Source of the DNA: Enterovibrio sp. JCM 19048
GTDB taxonomy: Bacteria > Pseudomonadota > Gammaproteobacteria > Enterobacterales > Vibrionaceae
Assembly: GCA_001310415.1 (NCBI GenBank)
Contig: BAXE01000003.1
Coordinates: 186,001 to 250,000, forward strand
Reading direction: 5' to 3'
DNA: 64,000 bases
The stretch's first letter is position 1, and each line of letters starts with the position of its first letter. Positions 51,357 to 61,961 of this stretch are shown here, piece by piece. Position numbers and translations under genes: made by a program. Below the pieces are notes generated by a model. It did not search any database. It was not told the DNA's origin and was given only the letters and a program-made list of their open reading frames with translations.

Positions 51357-51497
51357 ACGTTTTGTAGCACCGCTGAGAAATTTACGCGAATAACTGTGGC
51401 TATTGAAGGGGATACCCATCAGCAAAGATTCGCTGTCGTGTTATGTTTGATATATGTTTATACACGCAATAAATGTCTACCGGAGAATCAACGCAAG

Positions 51498-52424
51498 ATG
51501 AAAGCCATGCGCAAATTGTTACCGCTATTGTTGAGTTCTGTTTTGTCGACCACAGCATTGGCAGTCGAATACCCTTGGCCAGAATCAGATACGCGTTTGA
51601 TTGGCGATAACCCTGTACATATTGTTCAGCCCGGTGAGCATATGGAGCAGATAGCCAAGCAATACAATGTTGGTTTTCTCGCGTTATTGTCCGCCAACCC
51701 AGGGGTTGACCCTTATCTGCCTGAGCCGGGCACCTTTGTCACCGTTCCTCAGCAATTGATCCTGCCGGAAGTGGATTACGATGGCATCGTTATCAATCTG
51801 GCAGAGTTACGACTTTACTACTTTGATAAAGCTGAAAAGAAACTGAATATATTCCCGATTGGTATTGGCCGTATTGGCCGGGACACGCCGGTAATGAAAA
51901 CCAAGATCAGCCAGAAGCGTGAAAACCCGACCTGGACACCGCCGCTAAGCCTGCGCAAAGAGTATTTGGAAGAGCGCAATATCGTATTGCCGGAAGTTGT
52001 TCCTGCGGGACCGGAGAACCCACTCGGTACCCATGCATTGCGACTCGCCTATGGCTCAGGATCTTACCTCATCCACGGAACAAACAAAGACTTTGGTATT
52101 GGGTTGAGGGTGAGTGCCGGTTGTATCCGCATGCGCCCGGACGATATTGTTTGGCTGTTCGACAAAGTGTCAGTCGGGGAGAAGGTGCGTGTTATCAACG
52201 AACCGGTCAAAACGGCCTATGAACCTGATGGTACTGTTTATATCGAGGCACACCGTCCCTTGTCAGAAGACGAATCAGAGGCGGGGAAACGCTTGTTGAC
52301 CAAGCCGGATGAACGAACAGATGATTGGCTGAAGACCAATCACAAAAACGTGAGCCGTTACCGTGCGGCGTTAGCGGTGCAGTCTGGAATGCCTATACAG
52401 GTAGGAAACACAGTGGCACCCTAA
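51498..52424 (+). CDS. L,D-transpeptidase (LysM-YkuD, Lpp-anchoring type)
   Basis: 308 residues: signal peptide (LLPLLLSSVLSTTALA), a LysM-like segment (HIVQPGEHMEQIAKQYNVGF) and the YkuD catalytic domain with HGTNKDFGIGLRVSAGCIRM, including the nucleophilic cysteine. Of the ErfK/YbiS/YcfS/YnhG group, which attaches Braun lipoprotein to peptidoglycan or makes 3-3 cross-links. The neighbouring convergent gene encodes Lpp itself. ATG 51498 chosen over the upstream ORF start for the signal peptide. Confidence 0.88.
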   Translation: MKAMRKLLPLLLSSVLSTTALAVEYPWPESDTRLIGDNPVHIVQPGEHMEQIAKQYNVGFLALLSANPGVDPYLPEPGTFVTVPQQLILPEVDYDGIVINLAELRLYYFDKAEKKLNIFPIGIGRIGRDTPVMKTKISQKRENPTWTPPLSLRKEYLEERNIVLPEVVPAGPENPLGTHALRLAYGSGSYLIHGTNKDFGIGLRVSAGCIRMRPDDIVWLFDKVSVGEKVRVINEPVKTAYEPDGTVYIEAHRPLSEDESEAGKRLLTKPDERTDDWLKTNHKNVSRYRAALAVQSGMPIQVGNTVAP

Positions 52425-52436
52425 GAGGGTGCCACT
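52412..52436. terminator. Shared terminator overlapping the transpeptidase stop codon
   Basis: Perfect 11-bp stem AGTGGCACCCT / AGGGTGCCACT with loop AAG; it contains the TAA stop. No long T run; serves the convergent lpp gene or both. Confidence 0.75.
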
Positions 52437-52466
52437 GAATTACAACAAAGCAATAAGCGCAGTGAA

Positions 52467-52712
52467 TTACTTGGTGTAAGACTGCGCCATGTTGTCGATG
52501 CGCTCGTTAGCGCGAGCTGCTTCGTCATATGCCAGTGCTGAAGCAGCTGCTACATCAGCAACGTCGCCTTGTAGTGCGGAAACTTGGTTGGAAAGAGAAT
52601 CTACTTTAGACGACAGGTCAGCAACGCTTTGCTCAAGAGCCGAATTGTTTGAACAACCAGCCAGTACTGCACTGGAAGCGATTGCTGCTAACGCTAAGAG
52701 ACGAATTTTCAT
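52467..52712 (-). CDS. lpp: Lpp, Braun-type murein lipoprotein
   Basis: 81 residues: lipoprotein signal (AAIASSAVLAGC), a heptad-repeat coiled coil (VADLSSKVDSLSNQVSAL) and a C-terminal Lys (SYTK) that is the peptidoglycan attachment site. A trimeric envelope tether. Convergent with the L,D-transpeptidase that probably attaches it. The C-terminus is YTK instead of the enterobacterial YRK. Confidence 0.92.
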   Translation of the reverse strand: MKIRLLALAAIASSAVLAGCSNNSALEQSVADLSSKVDSLSNQVSALQGDVADVAAASALAYDEAARANERIDNMAQSYTK

Positions 52713-52904
52713 AGTTAAAACCTCATCATTTTTGTTGGGTTGCTTTACTGCTTATAAATTAACCTGTTAATAACTGGCTGCAGTATAAACATAGACTGCG
52801 TTTTACTATTCTGCCGCCTGCCGCACCCTTCTGTGCGCCTCAATGTTGATACAGCTTAAAAAACTAAGCCTCACTTAAGCATAAAAGTTTAGAACTTTGG
52901 CAAT

Positions 52905-53368
52905 TTATTGACCAGAGCCGTTACTGTGTTTCATTTTTGCGCCACCCATAATGACACGGATGGGAACATTTTGCGTGATTTTTGAGCCGTCTGAAAATAC
53001 CAAAGTTAAAGCAATAGATTCACCGGGATTCAAAGGCTTTTCCAAATCGAACAACATGACGTGCAAACCACCTGGTTTCAGAATGGTTTCGCTCTGCTCC
53101 TCAATGGCAATCTCTTTTACCTGACGCATTTTCATCATGCCGTCTTTTTTAATGTGAGTGTGCAGTTCGACTTTTCCTGCTGCAGGCGTAGAAGCCTCAA
53201 CCAACGCAATGGCCTTATCGCTGGTGTTCACCAACGTCATAAATGCGGCGCTGTTCGGCGCGTTCGGAGGTGTTGCTCGGGCGTAAGGGTCAACCACCTC
53301 AATGGCTGCCATCGCATTGAACGAAAGGGCTCCAATCAAAGCGCCGAATACCTGGCTCGAAATTTCAT
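52905..53368 (-). CDS. PCu(A)C periplasmic copper chaperone (frameshifted)
   Basis: About 154 residues after restoring a base near 53350: signal peptide, then the PCuAC fold with copper ligands in VELHTHIKKDGMMKM and GGLHVMLF, and a Met/His tail (GAKMKHS). Delivers Cu(I) to the CuA centre of cytochrome oxidase. AAGGAG precedes the ATG; it is last in a three-gene operon 24 bp after SCO. Confidence 0.85.
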
Positions 53369-53392
53369 TACCAACTCCTTTTCGGTAAATAA

Positions 53393-53977
53393 TTATTGTG
53401 TTTGAGTTTGTGCTGTTAGACGGATGATAGGTTCTGAAACCATATTTGGATTCAGGGTATGAGGTACCTTTTCCAGTAACTCACCATTTGGCTTTACGAA
53501 ATAAAAATAGGAGCTGTGATCAACCGCGTATTCCATGCTGAATTTTCCAACTCGGTAATTTGGTAAAGCACGCCATATTTTTTGGCGAGAGCCGCTGTGT
53601 TTTCTTCAGAGGTACTGCCGCCTTCAATGCTAGGGTGAAAATATCCTGCGTACTCTTTCACTTTTTCTCCGGTGTCGCGTTTGGGATCAAGTGAAATAAA
53701 GACAGGGCGGACTTCGGAAAGCGCATCTTCCGGTACGGATTTTAGCGCCGCAGTCATAATAGCAAGGGAGGTTGGGCATACATCGGGGCAGTGTGTGTAG
53801 CCAAAATAGAGGATTCTGATCCTGTCGTCAGTCGTATCAAAAATATCGATCGTTTCATTGCCGCTTTGCAAAAGCCCGATATTACCAACGGGCTGAGCCT
53901 GTTGGTGATTCCATCATATAGCGGGCACCAAATCCGGCGATCAAAGCCGCGACAAGAACAAAGATTTTGAGTTTCAT
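53393..53977 (-). CDS. SCO1/SenC family copper-binding protein (two frameshifts)
   Basis: About 194 residues with an N-terminal membrane anchor (LKIFVLVAALIAGFGAR) and the thioredoxin-like SCO fold with copper motif CPDVC and the later histidine (DHSSYFYF). SCO helps build the CuA site. A +1 shift near 53905 (one extra C, or two bases lost) and one lost base near 53537 hide the ends. It overlaps the upstream gene by ATGA. Confidence 0.84.
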
Positions 53978-54428
53978 CGAGCCATCCTTACATCTACAGG
54001 TAATGAAACGGATTCATCCGGGCTGGATATGGTGCCGCGCCACGTCATTTTTGCGTCCATACAGATTGGCAGCATCAACTCCCCAGAGTAAGAGCCTGCA
54101 TCGTTCTGAGACAGTTTGAGCTTATAAACGCCCATATTCATTTCCACACCTTCCAGCTCCAACATCAGATGGTCTGGCTTGTCACCCACCAGTTCGACAT
54201 CCAAATTGCTTGGCAGCAGGGGTTTTGCAAAATCATCCGACAGGGTGACAGATGCATTGTCAAATTGGCAGGGTACGGTGCTGAGCATGCAATCTGGCTT
54301 GGGCATTGACGGTGCGTGCTTTTGTTCAAACAGCATTTTGTCAGCAATGAAAAATCCTGCTGCCAGACAGGCGAGAAGCGCGAATATTTCCAGTGCGCGG
54401 CGGCGATGAGGGTACCTAAGACTTCCAT
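53974..54428 (-). CDS. Membrane-anchored protein of the SCO/PCuAC operon (frameshifted)
   Basis: About 151 residues: one membrane helix (EIFALLACLAAGFFIAD), then an extracytoplasmic domain with CMLSTVPC and a late LPICMDAKMTW. Cys and Met residues would allow metal binding. Overlaps SCO by 4 bp (ATGA), so it should share the oxidase copper-delivery role. A base is missing near 54400. I do not recognise a named family. Confidence 0.72.
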
Positions 54429-54553
54429 GGCACAGTTCAAGTAGACAAAGAGAAGCAAATCATAGCAGGTCTGAATGTGATTCTATGTGAGAAACGTCTT
54501 GAATTGATGGGACTCTGGTTCGGTTTAAGGCAATTTTACATTGTTTGAAAATT

Positions 54554-54578
54554 AAAAAAGGGCTGCAATTTGCAGCCC
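54554..54578 (-). terminator. Terminator of the DUF368 gene
   Basis: Stem GGGCTGCA / TGCAGCCC with a 3-base loop; the A run at 54554-54559 gives the U tail on the minus strand. Confidence 0.85.
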
Positions 54579-54599
54579 GGGACTCAATGAAGAGAAGTA

Positions 54600-55521
54600 T
54601 CACTCAGCCAGTTTTTCAGAGACTTTTTCCAGCCCGATCACCAGGCAAAACCCAGAATCATCATGGCAATGGCAATACCAGTTGTGCCGGTTGTTGGGTC
54701 ACTGCTTCAAATGCGCCTGGAGTCAGCACTTTTTCTACCAACGGTACTTGCTCACCGGCAGAGTTCACACGGAAACTGACCACTTCTTTCCATGGCCAAA
54801 CCTTGCCCAGAGCACCAATCAACAGACCAGTCAGGAATGCAATGGTCAGACTGCGGTAGTTGCGAAGCAGCCAGGAAAGTACGTGAGAGAATGAAAGAAT
54901 CCCCACCAGACAGCCAAGTGCGAACAACATGAGGATAGGCAGGTTGAAGCTTTTTACTGCATCGAGTACCGGCGCATACATACCTAGTAGAAGCAGGATA
55001 AAGCTACCAGAAATTCCCGGTAAGATCATCGCACAAATGGCAATTGAACCGGCGATAAAGACCGTCAACATGTTGAAATCCATTGAGATCGGACTGGCAA
55101 CGGTAATGCCATAAGCGAATACAGCACCGCCGACCGCCAGCAGGATTTCACCTACTGACCAGCGCTCCACCTGCTTGATCATATGCAGCGCAGAGGCAAC
55201 GATCAGGCCAAAGAAGAATGACCATATAACGATAGGGTGTTCGGTCAACGCATAAGAAACGGCCTTTGCCAGCGTCAGGATTGCAGTCAGGATACCTGCC
55301 AGCAAAGAACACAGGAATGTGCCGTTAGCATGACGCCAGACTGCTGAGAAGCCGTCTTTGCGCCAAAGTGAGAAAATGGAAGGGTTTACGCGACGGATGC
55401 TTTCGAGCAGTGTGTCGTAAATGCCAGTAATAAACGCAATGGTACCGCCGGATACACCGGGAACAACATCCGCGGCGCCCATCGCCATTCCTTTGAAAAA
55501 GGTTAAGATATTCTGCTTCAT
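54600..55521 (-). CDS. popT: DUF368 undecaprenyl-phosphate translocase (PopT-like; frameshifted)
   Basis: About 307 residues, eight membrane helices, DUF368 hallmarks AADVVPGVSGGTIAF near the N-terminus and ILPGISGSFILLLLG in the repeat half. Recent work assigns DUF368/PopT to recycling of undecaprenyl phosphate across the membrane. Two lost bases near 54690 and 54647 hide the last ~25 residues, ending at 54600. Confidence 0.85.
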
Positions 55522-55559
55522 TTTTTGAATTTGCTAGCCAGACGAAAAAATGACGGCCA

Positions 55560-56275
55560 TTATAACGGCTCTTCATCAAACAGCGATGAAATCCTTCAGT
55601 TTTCAACGCCCATTGATAGGCAGTTGCGAGCTGGCGCTTTCCGTCGGCAATGATTGGGTCTCCGTGAATAGGAAGAATATGGTCAAACGGCCAGGTCAGT
55701 ATTTCCTGCAGTGACCAACGCAACAGTTTCAGTTCCTGGGTGCTGAACTGATAGGAGAGAGGTACTGCTGCCTGTGTGTCACATCCGCGGACTTTACCCA
55801 TCAACCTGCGCATGGATGAACCTTCACTAAGGCGCATCAGACTTTCACCCATTAACAGTGTGCGGCTGACAGGATCGCACATGACCACTTCTTCATTTTC
55901 AACGTTGCCACGGATAACGGTATGGAAAAGCTGACCTTCCCAGCGTGAGGATGTCGCGGAGTTTAACAGCCCGTCAAAGCCGATATCGGTTCGTTTGGCG
56001 TCAAGCCCTGGCGCTGCATAGAAATACGCTTCCGGATAGGCCAGCCACCAATCAGACAGGGTGTTGTGCAAATATTGGTTCACTGTGGTGACGCAACTCA
56101 CCTTGCCAAGCTTTTCGAGGCTTTGCATCAGTGGTTTGTTTAAATCACAGGGATTATGCACAAGCAGTGATTTATCAGCCAACCGCACCACAGTCATGCG
56201 TTGGCCGATATTTACGCCCATTCGCCTGTAGTCTGTGACATGGTGCCAAACATGATCCGAATGCCATTCAATCAT
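55560..56275 (-). CDS. DUF4336 metallo-beta-lactamase-fold protein (frameshifted at 3' end)
   Basis: About 238 residues of a DUF4336-like hydrolase fold with HNPCDLNKPLMQSL and ILPIHGDPII. Some metal-site residues of active beta-lactamases appear to be missing, so activity is uncertain. One lost base near 55595; restored, it ends ISSLFDEEPL at 55560, 38 bp before the DUF368 gene, so the two are probably co-transcribed. Confidence 0.7.
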
Positions 56276-56587
56276 TTAAATTCATCCTTGAATTTACGCA
56301 CTTTTCTTCGCCACTTTAATACGAAAATTCATACTTAGATATAAGTGAAAACCTCTCCAATCCACAATTTTTTCATTCCTATTGAATATTCATTTATCGA
56401 TAAAACGCTCAATAAAGCTGCGCGAATTAATGACTGTTCAATCACATTCTGATTTTTTGCCACCATAACCGGATTTTTAGAGTGATCTTTATCACGATTC
56501 TTTGCCTTTCCAATGCCTAACTTACATCCGACCCAACGCACAAGCAGTGAGTTGGAATGACTGAATAGCAATGGAGAAAAACGCTCT
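56276..56587. promoter_or_regulatory. Divergent promoter region of DUF4336 and the btpA operon
   Basis: 312 bp of AT-rich DNA with a CRP-like site at 56481-56496. The minus-strand ORF seen here is a shadow of btpA. No other element recognised. Confidence 0.5.
56481..56496. promoter_or_regulatory. CRP-like binding site upstream of the sugar operon
   Basis: AGTGA-TCTTTA-TCACG fits the CRP half-site pattern TGTGA-N6-TCACA at 8 of 10 positions, about 92 bp before the btpA start, a position suited to activation. Confidence 0.55.
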
Positions 56588-57393
56588 ATGAGTTGGACAA
56601 AGGAAATCCTGAAAACTGAAAAACCGATCATCGCTATGTGCCATTTACGTGCACTTCCGGGTGACCCTGGCTTTGATAAAGCGGCAGGCATGGAATGGGT
56701 GTTGAAAAAAGCGCGCGAAGATCTACTGGCACTACAGGAAGGTGGCGTGGACGTTGTGATGTTCTCCAACGAATTCTCTCTGCCATATCTGACTAAAGTT
56801 AAGACTGAGACTGTAGCTCAATGGCAAGAATTATTGGTGAGCTGATGCCGGAAATTGACGTGCCATTTGGCGTCAACGTGCTGTGGGATCCAGTGGCATC
56901 GATGGATTTGGCCCAGGCGACCGGTGCGAAGTTTGTGCGTGAAATTTTCACCGGAGTATATGCGAGCGACTTTGGCGTTTGGGATACCAACTGCGGTGAA
57001 TCTATCCGTCACCAGTACCGCATTGGTGCCGAAGACGTGAAAACTTTGTTCAACATCGTACCGGAAGCTGCAACGTACATGGCGCAGCGTGACATTGAAA
57101 GCGTAGCGAAAACCACAGTGTTCAACTGTAAACCTGACGCTGTGTGTGTGTCCGGTATGACAGCAGGCGCAGCTACCGACACCAACATGCTCGCAAAAGT
57201 GAAAGCGGCAGTGCCGGAAACCTTAGTGTTTGCCAACACCGGTTGTCGTGTAACGACTGTGGGTGAACAACTGGCGATTGCTGACGGCGCGGTTGTAGGC
57301 ACGACGTTCAAACAGGACGGTGACTTCAACAAGTTTGTCGATAAAGCAAGGGTTCAGGAGTTTATGCAAGAGGTGAAGCGTATTCGCCAGTAA
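56588..57393 (+). CDS. BtpA/SgcQ family TIM-barrel protein (frameshifted)
   Basis: About 268 residues of the BtpA family: KPIIAMCHLRALPGDPGFD at the N-terminus, GVDVVMFSNEFSLPY, VPFGVNVLWDP and a phosphate-loop-like GCRVTTVGEQLAIADGAVVGT near the end. The family includes E. coli SgcQ, of unknown sugar-related function. One lost base near 56816. First gene of the operon, with GGAG upstream. Probably acts on a phosphorylated sugar, by fold and context. Confidence 0.82.
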
Positions 57394-57436
57394 GGAAAGC
57401 CAAACCAATAAATTGGAACATCGAGGAAGTCTGAAG

Positions 57437-58417
57437 ATGAAAAAATAACATTACTCGCCGCTGTAGCCGGCATGTCTCTTGGAAGTATTGCACAAGTGTC
57501 TGCGGCTGAAGAGTTGGAATTTGTCACTGTGCCTAAAGCGGTTGGACTCAACTGGTTTAACCGGATGGAAGAGGGTGTTCAAAAGTTTGGTGATGACGAA
57601 AAAGGCATTTCAGCCTTTCAGCAAGGACCATCAAAATTCGACGCAGCCTTCAGGTGCAAGTGATTGAAGACCTCATTGCCCGCAAGGTGGACGCGTTGAA
57701 TGTGGTTCCCTATCAGGCTGACTCGTTGGAACCGGTACTTAAAAAAGCGCGCGAGCAGGGCATTGTTGTTGTTTCCCACGAAGCGACCAATCTCACCAAC
57801 ATTGATTATGACGTAGAAGCGTTTGATAACCCCGCCTATGGCCGATTCCTGATGGATCAACTGGCTGAAGGCATGGGTGGTAAAGGCCAATATGCCGTGT
57901 TTGTTGGCAGCCTTTCGACCACGACTCACGTGACCTGGGTAGAGGCGGCCATTGCCTACCAAAAAGAGCGTTATCCAAACATGGAACTGGTAGGTGGCAT
58001 CAATGAAAGCAGCGATGACATTACCAACTCCTACAACAAAACGCGCGAACTGTTGCGCACCTATCCCAACCTGACAGGCATTCAGGGGTCGTCTGCACTG
58101 GACGTTGTTGGCGCAGGTCAGGCTATTGAAGAAGCGGGTTTGGAAGACAAAGTCACAGTGGTTGGAACCAGCATTGTTTCCTATGCCGGTGATTTGTTGG
58201 AAAGCGGCGCTGTTGACGTGATCTCCGCGTGGGATCCCGCGCTGGCGGCGTACGCATGAATACTGTCTCCAAGATGGTTATCGAAGGCAAGAAAATCAAA
58301 GATGGCATGGATCTGGGCGTCGAGGGATACAACAACATCAAGCTCGATGGAAAAGTGATTTACGGATCTGCGTGGCTGAAAGTCACGAAAGAGAACATGT
58401 CTGATTACAACTTCTAA
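57437..58417 (+). CDS. Sugar ABC transporter periplasmic binding protein (LsrB/RhaS-like; three frameshifts)
   Basis: About 327 residues: signal peptide (ending VSAAEE) and a type I periplasmic binding fold with [32 protein letters not shown] and GVEGYNNI, most like LsrB and rhamnose-binding proteins. From memory of LsrB, the lysine that contacts AI-2 is kept but the Asp-Gln pair is replaced by Thr-His, so AI-2 is not the expected ligand. Bases lost near 57447, 57643 and 58256. Confidence 0.82.
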
Positions 58418-58430
58418 GTGGAGGATGGCT

Positions 58431-59933
58431 ATGCAAGGCCTACCACTCGTCCAAGTGAAAAATGTCAGTAAAAGCTTTGCCGGCGTGCAGGCCTTGAAAG
58501 ACGTCTCGTTCCAGATAAACCGGGGCGAGCGTCTAACCTTGGTCGGAGAAAACGGTTCGGGTAAATCCACCATTATCAAATTGATAGCCGGTGTTTACCC
58601 CTTTGAAAGCGGCGAGATTGAAATTGATGGCAACAGTTATCGCCAGATCTCGCCCAAAACCGCCATCGATGCAGGCATTCAGGTTATCTATCAGGATTTC
58701 TCCCTGTTCCCTAATCTGACGGTTGCAGAGAATTTAGCCTTCAATGCGAATCTGGCTGATGGCAACTGGAGAATGGATTGGAAGAAAACCGAACAAATCG
58801 CCGAAGAGGCGCTGGCGAAAATTGGGGTTTCAATTCCGCTGGATGAAATGGCAGGCAATTTGTCTGCCGCTGACCGCCAGCTTATTGCCATTGCAAAAGC
58901 ACTGCTGAAAAACACGACGCTTATCATCATGGATGAGCCGACGACAGCCCTGACGCGCAAAGAAGTGGAAAACCTGCTCGCGATTGTCGATGACCTTAAA
59001 AGCCAGGGGATTTCCACCGTATTTGTCAGCCACAAGCTGGAAGAGGTGCTGACCGTTTCTGACCGTATCGTCGTTCTGCGAAACGGTGAACTGATCACTG
59101 AAAAGCCCATTGAATCACTGACGCGCTCATCAATTGTTGAGGCGATGTCTGGCATTGAACTCAATGAAGCAAAGCCTCAGCGAAAGAAAAAACCGGCACA
59201 CCAAGGCTATGCGTTAGAAACCTCAGTTCACCGCCGTACATGAAGGATGTCAGTTTTGACCTCTATCCCGGCCATGTATTGGGGATCACCGGCCTCTTGG
59301 GCTCCGGGCGTAATGAGCTGGCGAAAGCCTGATGGGGACGGAACCTGCCCAAAGTGGAATGATCGCCGTTGACGGGGAGAAAACCGCCATCAACAGCGCA
59401 GCAGATGCACTTCGCCAGAAAATCGCGCTGGTGCCGGAGGATCGTCTGTTGGAAGGGCTGTTCGTTGATACCTCGATTGGCCTCAACATGATGTTACGCA
59501 TCATGCCCCAGTTTCGTGACAGGGACGGCTTCCTGGACTGGGAGCGTCTAAAAACCGCACGCTGGGGTGGGTGAAACAACTCGGTGTGAAAACCACAGAT
59601 ACGACGTTGCCTGCCAGCTCACTGTCCGGTGGTAACCAACAGAAGGTGGTATTGGCGAAGTGGCTGGCTTTTGAACCCAAGATACTGATCCTCGTCGGCC
59701 CAACAGTGGGGGTGGATGTGCGCTCGAAACTCGAGATCATCCAGCAAATACACCAACTTGCGGATCAGGGACTGTCAGTCATCGTCATCACCGACGATAT
59801 TCCGGAACTCTTACAGGTTTCCAATGAAATCATGGTGATGCACAAGGGTTGTTCATCGAAATTGGCATCAATTGACGATGTGGATGAACAATGGGTACTC
59901 GATGAGCTGGGTAAAGACGGAGAAGCAGCATGA
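58431..59933 (+). CDS. CUT2 sugar ABC transporter double ATPase (RbsA/LsrA-like; three frameshifts)
   Basis: About 501 residues with two nucleotide-binding domains. The first has GENGSGKST, signature LSAADRQ and LIIMDEPTTALT; the second has GLLGSGRNELAKA, LSGGNQQKV and ILILVGPTVGVDV. The second Walker B lacks both the usual Asp and the catalytic Glu (VG instead of DE), a stronger loss than the DG common in this family. Bases lost near 59217, 59330 and 59567. ATG 58431 preferred because GTGGAGG is 6 bp before it. Confidence 0.86.
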
Positions 59934-60960
59934 GACGTTTTTTGAAGACCCATGAATTCATCATTTTGGTGTTTATTCTTTTGTATTCAGCCATGGTCGC
60001 GGTCATTAACCCGGAAGGGTTTCTCACCGTGCCGACCTTGTTTGAAATTCTAAAGTCAGCCTCGATTCACGGCATTCTTGCGTTGGGTGTGTTGCTGGTG
60101 ATTCTTACTGGCGGGGTTGATCTCTCCTTTCCCGCAGTCGGCGCCTTTTCCAGCTATGTGGCGATCCTCCTGTTCAAATCGATGGGGTGGTCGTCACTGG
60201 CAGGGATATTCCTGGTGGCGATTATGATCGGTGTGTTGCTTGGCGCGATCAATGGGTATTTGGTTCACAAGCTGAAAGCACCGGCGATGATCATTACGCT
60301 GGGTACGTCAGGCATCCTATACGGCACCTTGCTGTTTGCCTTTGGCAGTACCGTTATTTTCTCGCTGCCGCTGGCATTGCGTAAGTTTTCAAATGCCAGC
60401 TTGATGACAGTAGAAAATGGCGCTGTCGGGGTTTCTTCCCTCCACCCTGTGGTGTTGATTTGGTTTGCCCTGCTATTGCCTGCTATTTGTTCCTGCGCTT
60501 TACCCTTCGAGGCCGTTTTCTCTACGCAGCAGGTGGTAACAGCAGCGTGTGTGAGCGCGCGGGTATCAACATGATGGGTATCCAATTAATGGCTTTTGTA
60601 CTTGTTGGTGCTTTATCGGCAATTGCGGCGGTCAGTTTCAGCGGTATGTACCGCATGGCATCACCCATCACCTTTCTGGCTGAAGAGCTGGATGTGATTG
60701 CTGCGGTTGTTCTCGGCGGCACATCCATTCTCGGCGGAAAAGGCACAGTGTTGGGCACGCTGCTGGGCGTATTGCTGATCACCTTAATGAAAAACAGCCT
60801 GATACTGATAGGGATCCCCTCTGAATGGCAGAAATTTATGATCGGTATGCTGCTGCTGGTGGGTGTTACCAGCCCCATCATCATCGACAAACTTAAACGC
60901 TACCGGGAAAGGCGCGCCAAGTGGCTTCCACAAGTAATGACGATGGAGAAAGCCCGATGA
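59930..60960 (+). CDS. CUT2 sugar ABC transporter permease 1 (frameshifted)
   Basis: About 343 residues, eight to ten helices, RbsC/LsrC type: LTGGVDLSFPAVGAF, the coupling-helix signature AERAGIN-like segment and VVLGGTSILGGKGTVLGT. It overlaps the ATPase gene by 4 bp and the second permease by 4 bp. One base lost near 60470. Confidence 0.85.
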
Positions 60961-61961
60961 AAACACTTGGCGATAAAGGCATGCTCACACGCCCGCAAGA
61001 GTGGCTGTACGTGAAGATTCTCGCAGTTGCAGTTGTGGTGACATTTCTGCTGCTCAGTGTGGTGCAGGGGGAGCAGTTCCTGTCGGTAACGAACTTTCAG
61101 TCTATGGCATTCCAAAGTGTAGAGCTGGGGATCCTGACGCTGGCGATGAGTATCGCTATCTTGCTCGCGGGGATCGATCTCTCTGTCATCGCGATAGCAA
61201 ACCTGACTGCTATTGCCGTTGCGACGTACCTGAAAAGCACGAACGCTGAAGTTCTCTCTGCGGTTGATTACGTGTCTGTGCTGGTGATAACCCTCGGTGT
61301 CGGCGGCGTATGTGGATTCATCAATGGATTGCTGATAGGTCGATTGGGTGTTCCCGCCATATTGGCAACACTGGCAACCATGACTCTGTTTGGCGGTCTG
61401 GCTATTGGCTATACCGGCGGCAGTGCAATTTCCGGTATGCCGGAGGGGTTCTCGGCGCTGGGGAACGGGACGCTTTCCGGTATACCGGTTCCACTCATCA
61501 TCTTCTGTGTGCTGGTGGTGGGTTTGTGGGTGATGTTCGAAAAGACCATCTTTGGTACCGAGCTTTATTGCATAGGCGCGAATCCCCGTGCATCCCTTTA
61601 TACCGGGATTGATGTAGGCGGCGTGATCACCAAAGCCTATACCCTTATTGGCGTAATGGCGGCATTGGCAGGACTCATTATTTTATCCCGCACCAATGCT
61701 GCTAACCCTGACTACGGTTCGTCATACATTCTCACCACCATTCTGATTGTGGCGCTGGGCGGTGTGTCGGTATTGGGTGGGAAAGGAAAGCTGCTTGGGG
61801 TGGTGCTGGCCATCGTGCTGCTTCAACTTTTCTCCACCGGCCTGAACATGATGCTCTACCGCACCAGCGGCAGTAATTTTCTTAAAGATGTGATTTGGGG
61901 TGTGTTGCTACTTTCAGTGCTCGTGCTGATGCATTACCTCGGAAACAAAGGACGAAAATAG
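60957..61961 (+). CDS. CUT2 sugar ABC transporter permease 2
   Basis: Intact, 334 residues, RbsC/LsrD type: LLAGIDLSVIAIANLTAI, GANPRASLYTGIDV and VALGGVSVLGGKGKLLGV. The start at 60957 overlaps permease 1 (ATGA) and is preferred over an upstream in-frame start. Forms a heterodimeric channel with permease 1. Confidence 0.87.
   Translation: MKTLGDKGMLTRPQEWLYVKILAVAVVVTFLLLSVVQGEQFLSVTNFQSMAFQSVELGILTLAMSIAILLAGIDLSVIAIANLTAIAVATYLKSTNAEVLSAVDYVSVLVITLGVGGVCGFINGLLIGRLGVPAILATLATMTLFGGLAIGYTGGSAISGMPEGFSALGNGTLSGIPVPLIIFCVLVVGLWVMFEKTIFGTELYCIGANPRASLYTGIDVGGVITKAYTLIGVMAALAGLIILSRTNAANPDYGSSYILTTILIVALGGVSVLGGKGKLLGVVLAIVLLQLFSTGLNMMLYRTSGSNFLKDVIWGVLLLSVLVLMHYLGNKGRK

Noticed and set aside
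56335..56769. 144-residue minus-strand ORF across the btpA promoter
   Set aside because: It reads antisense through the btpA N-terminus and the CRP-like site and has no ribosome site.
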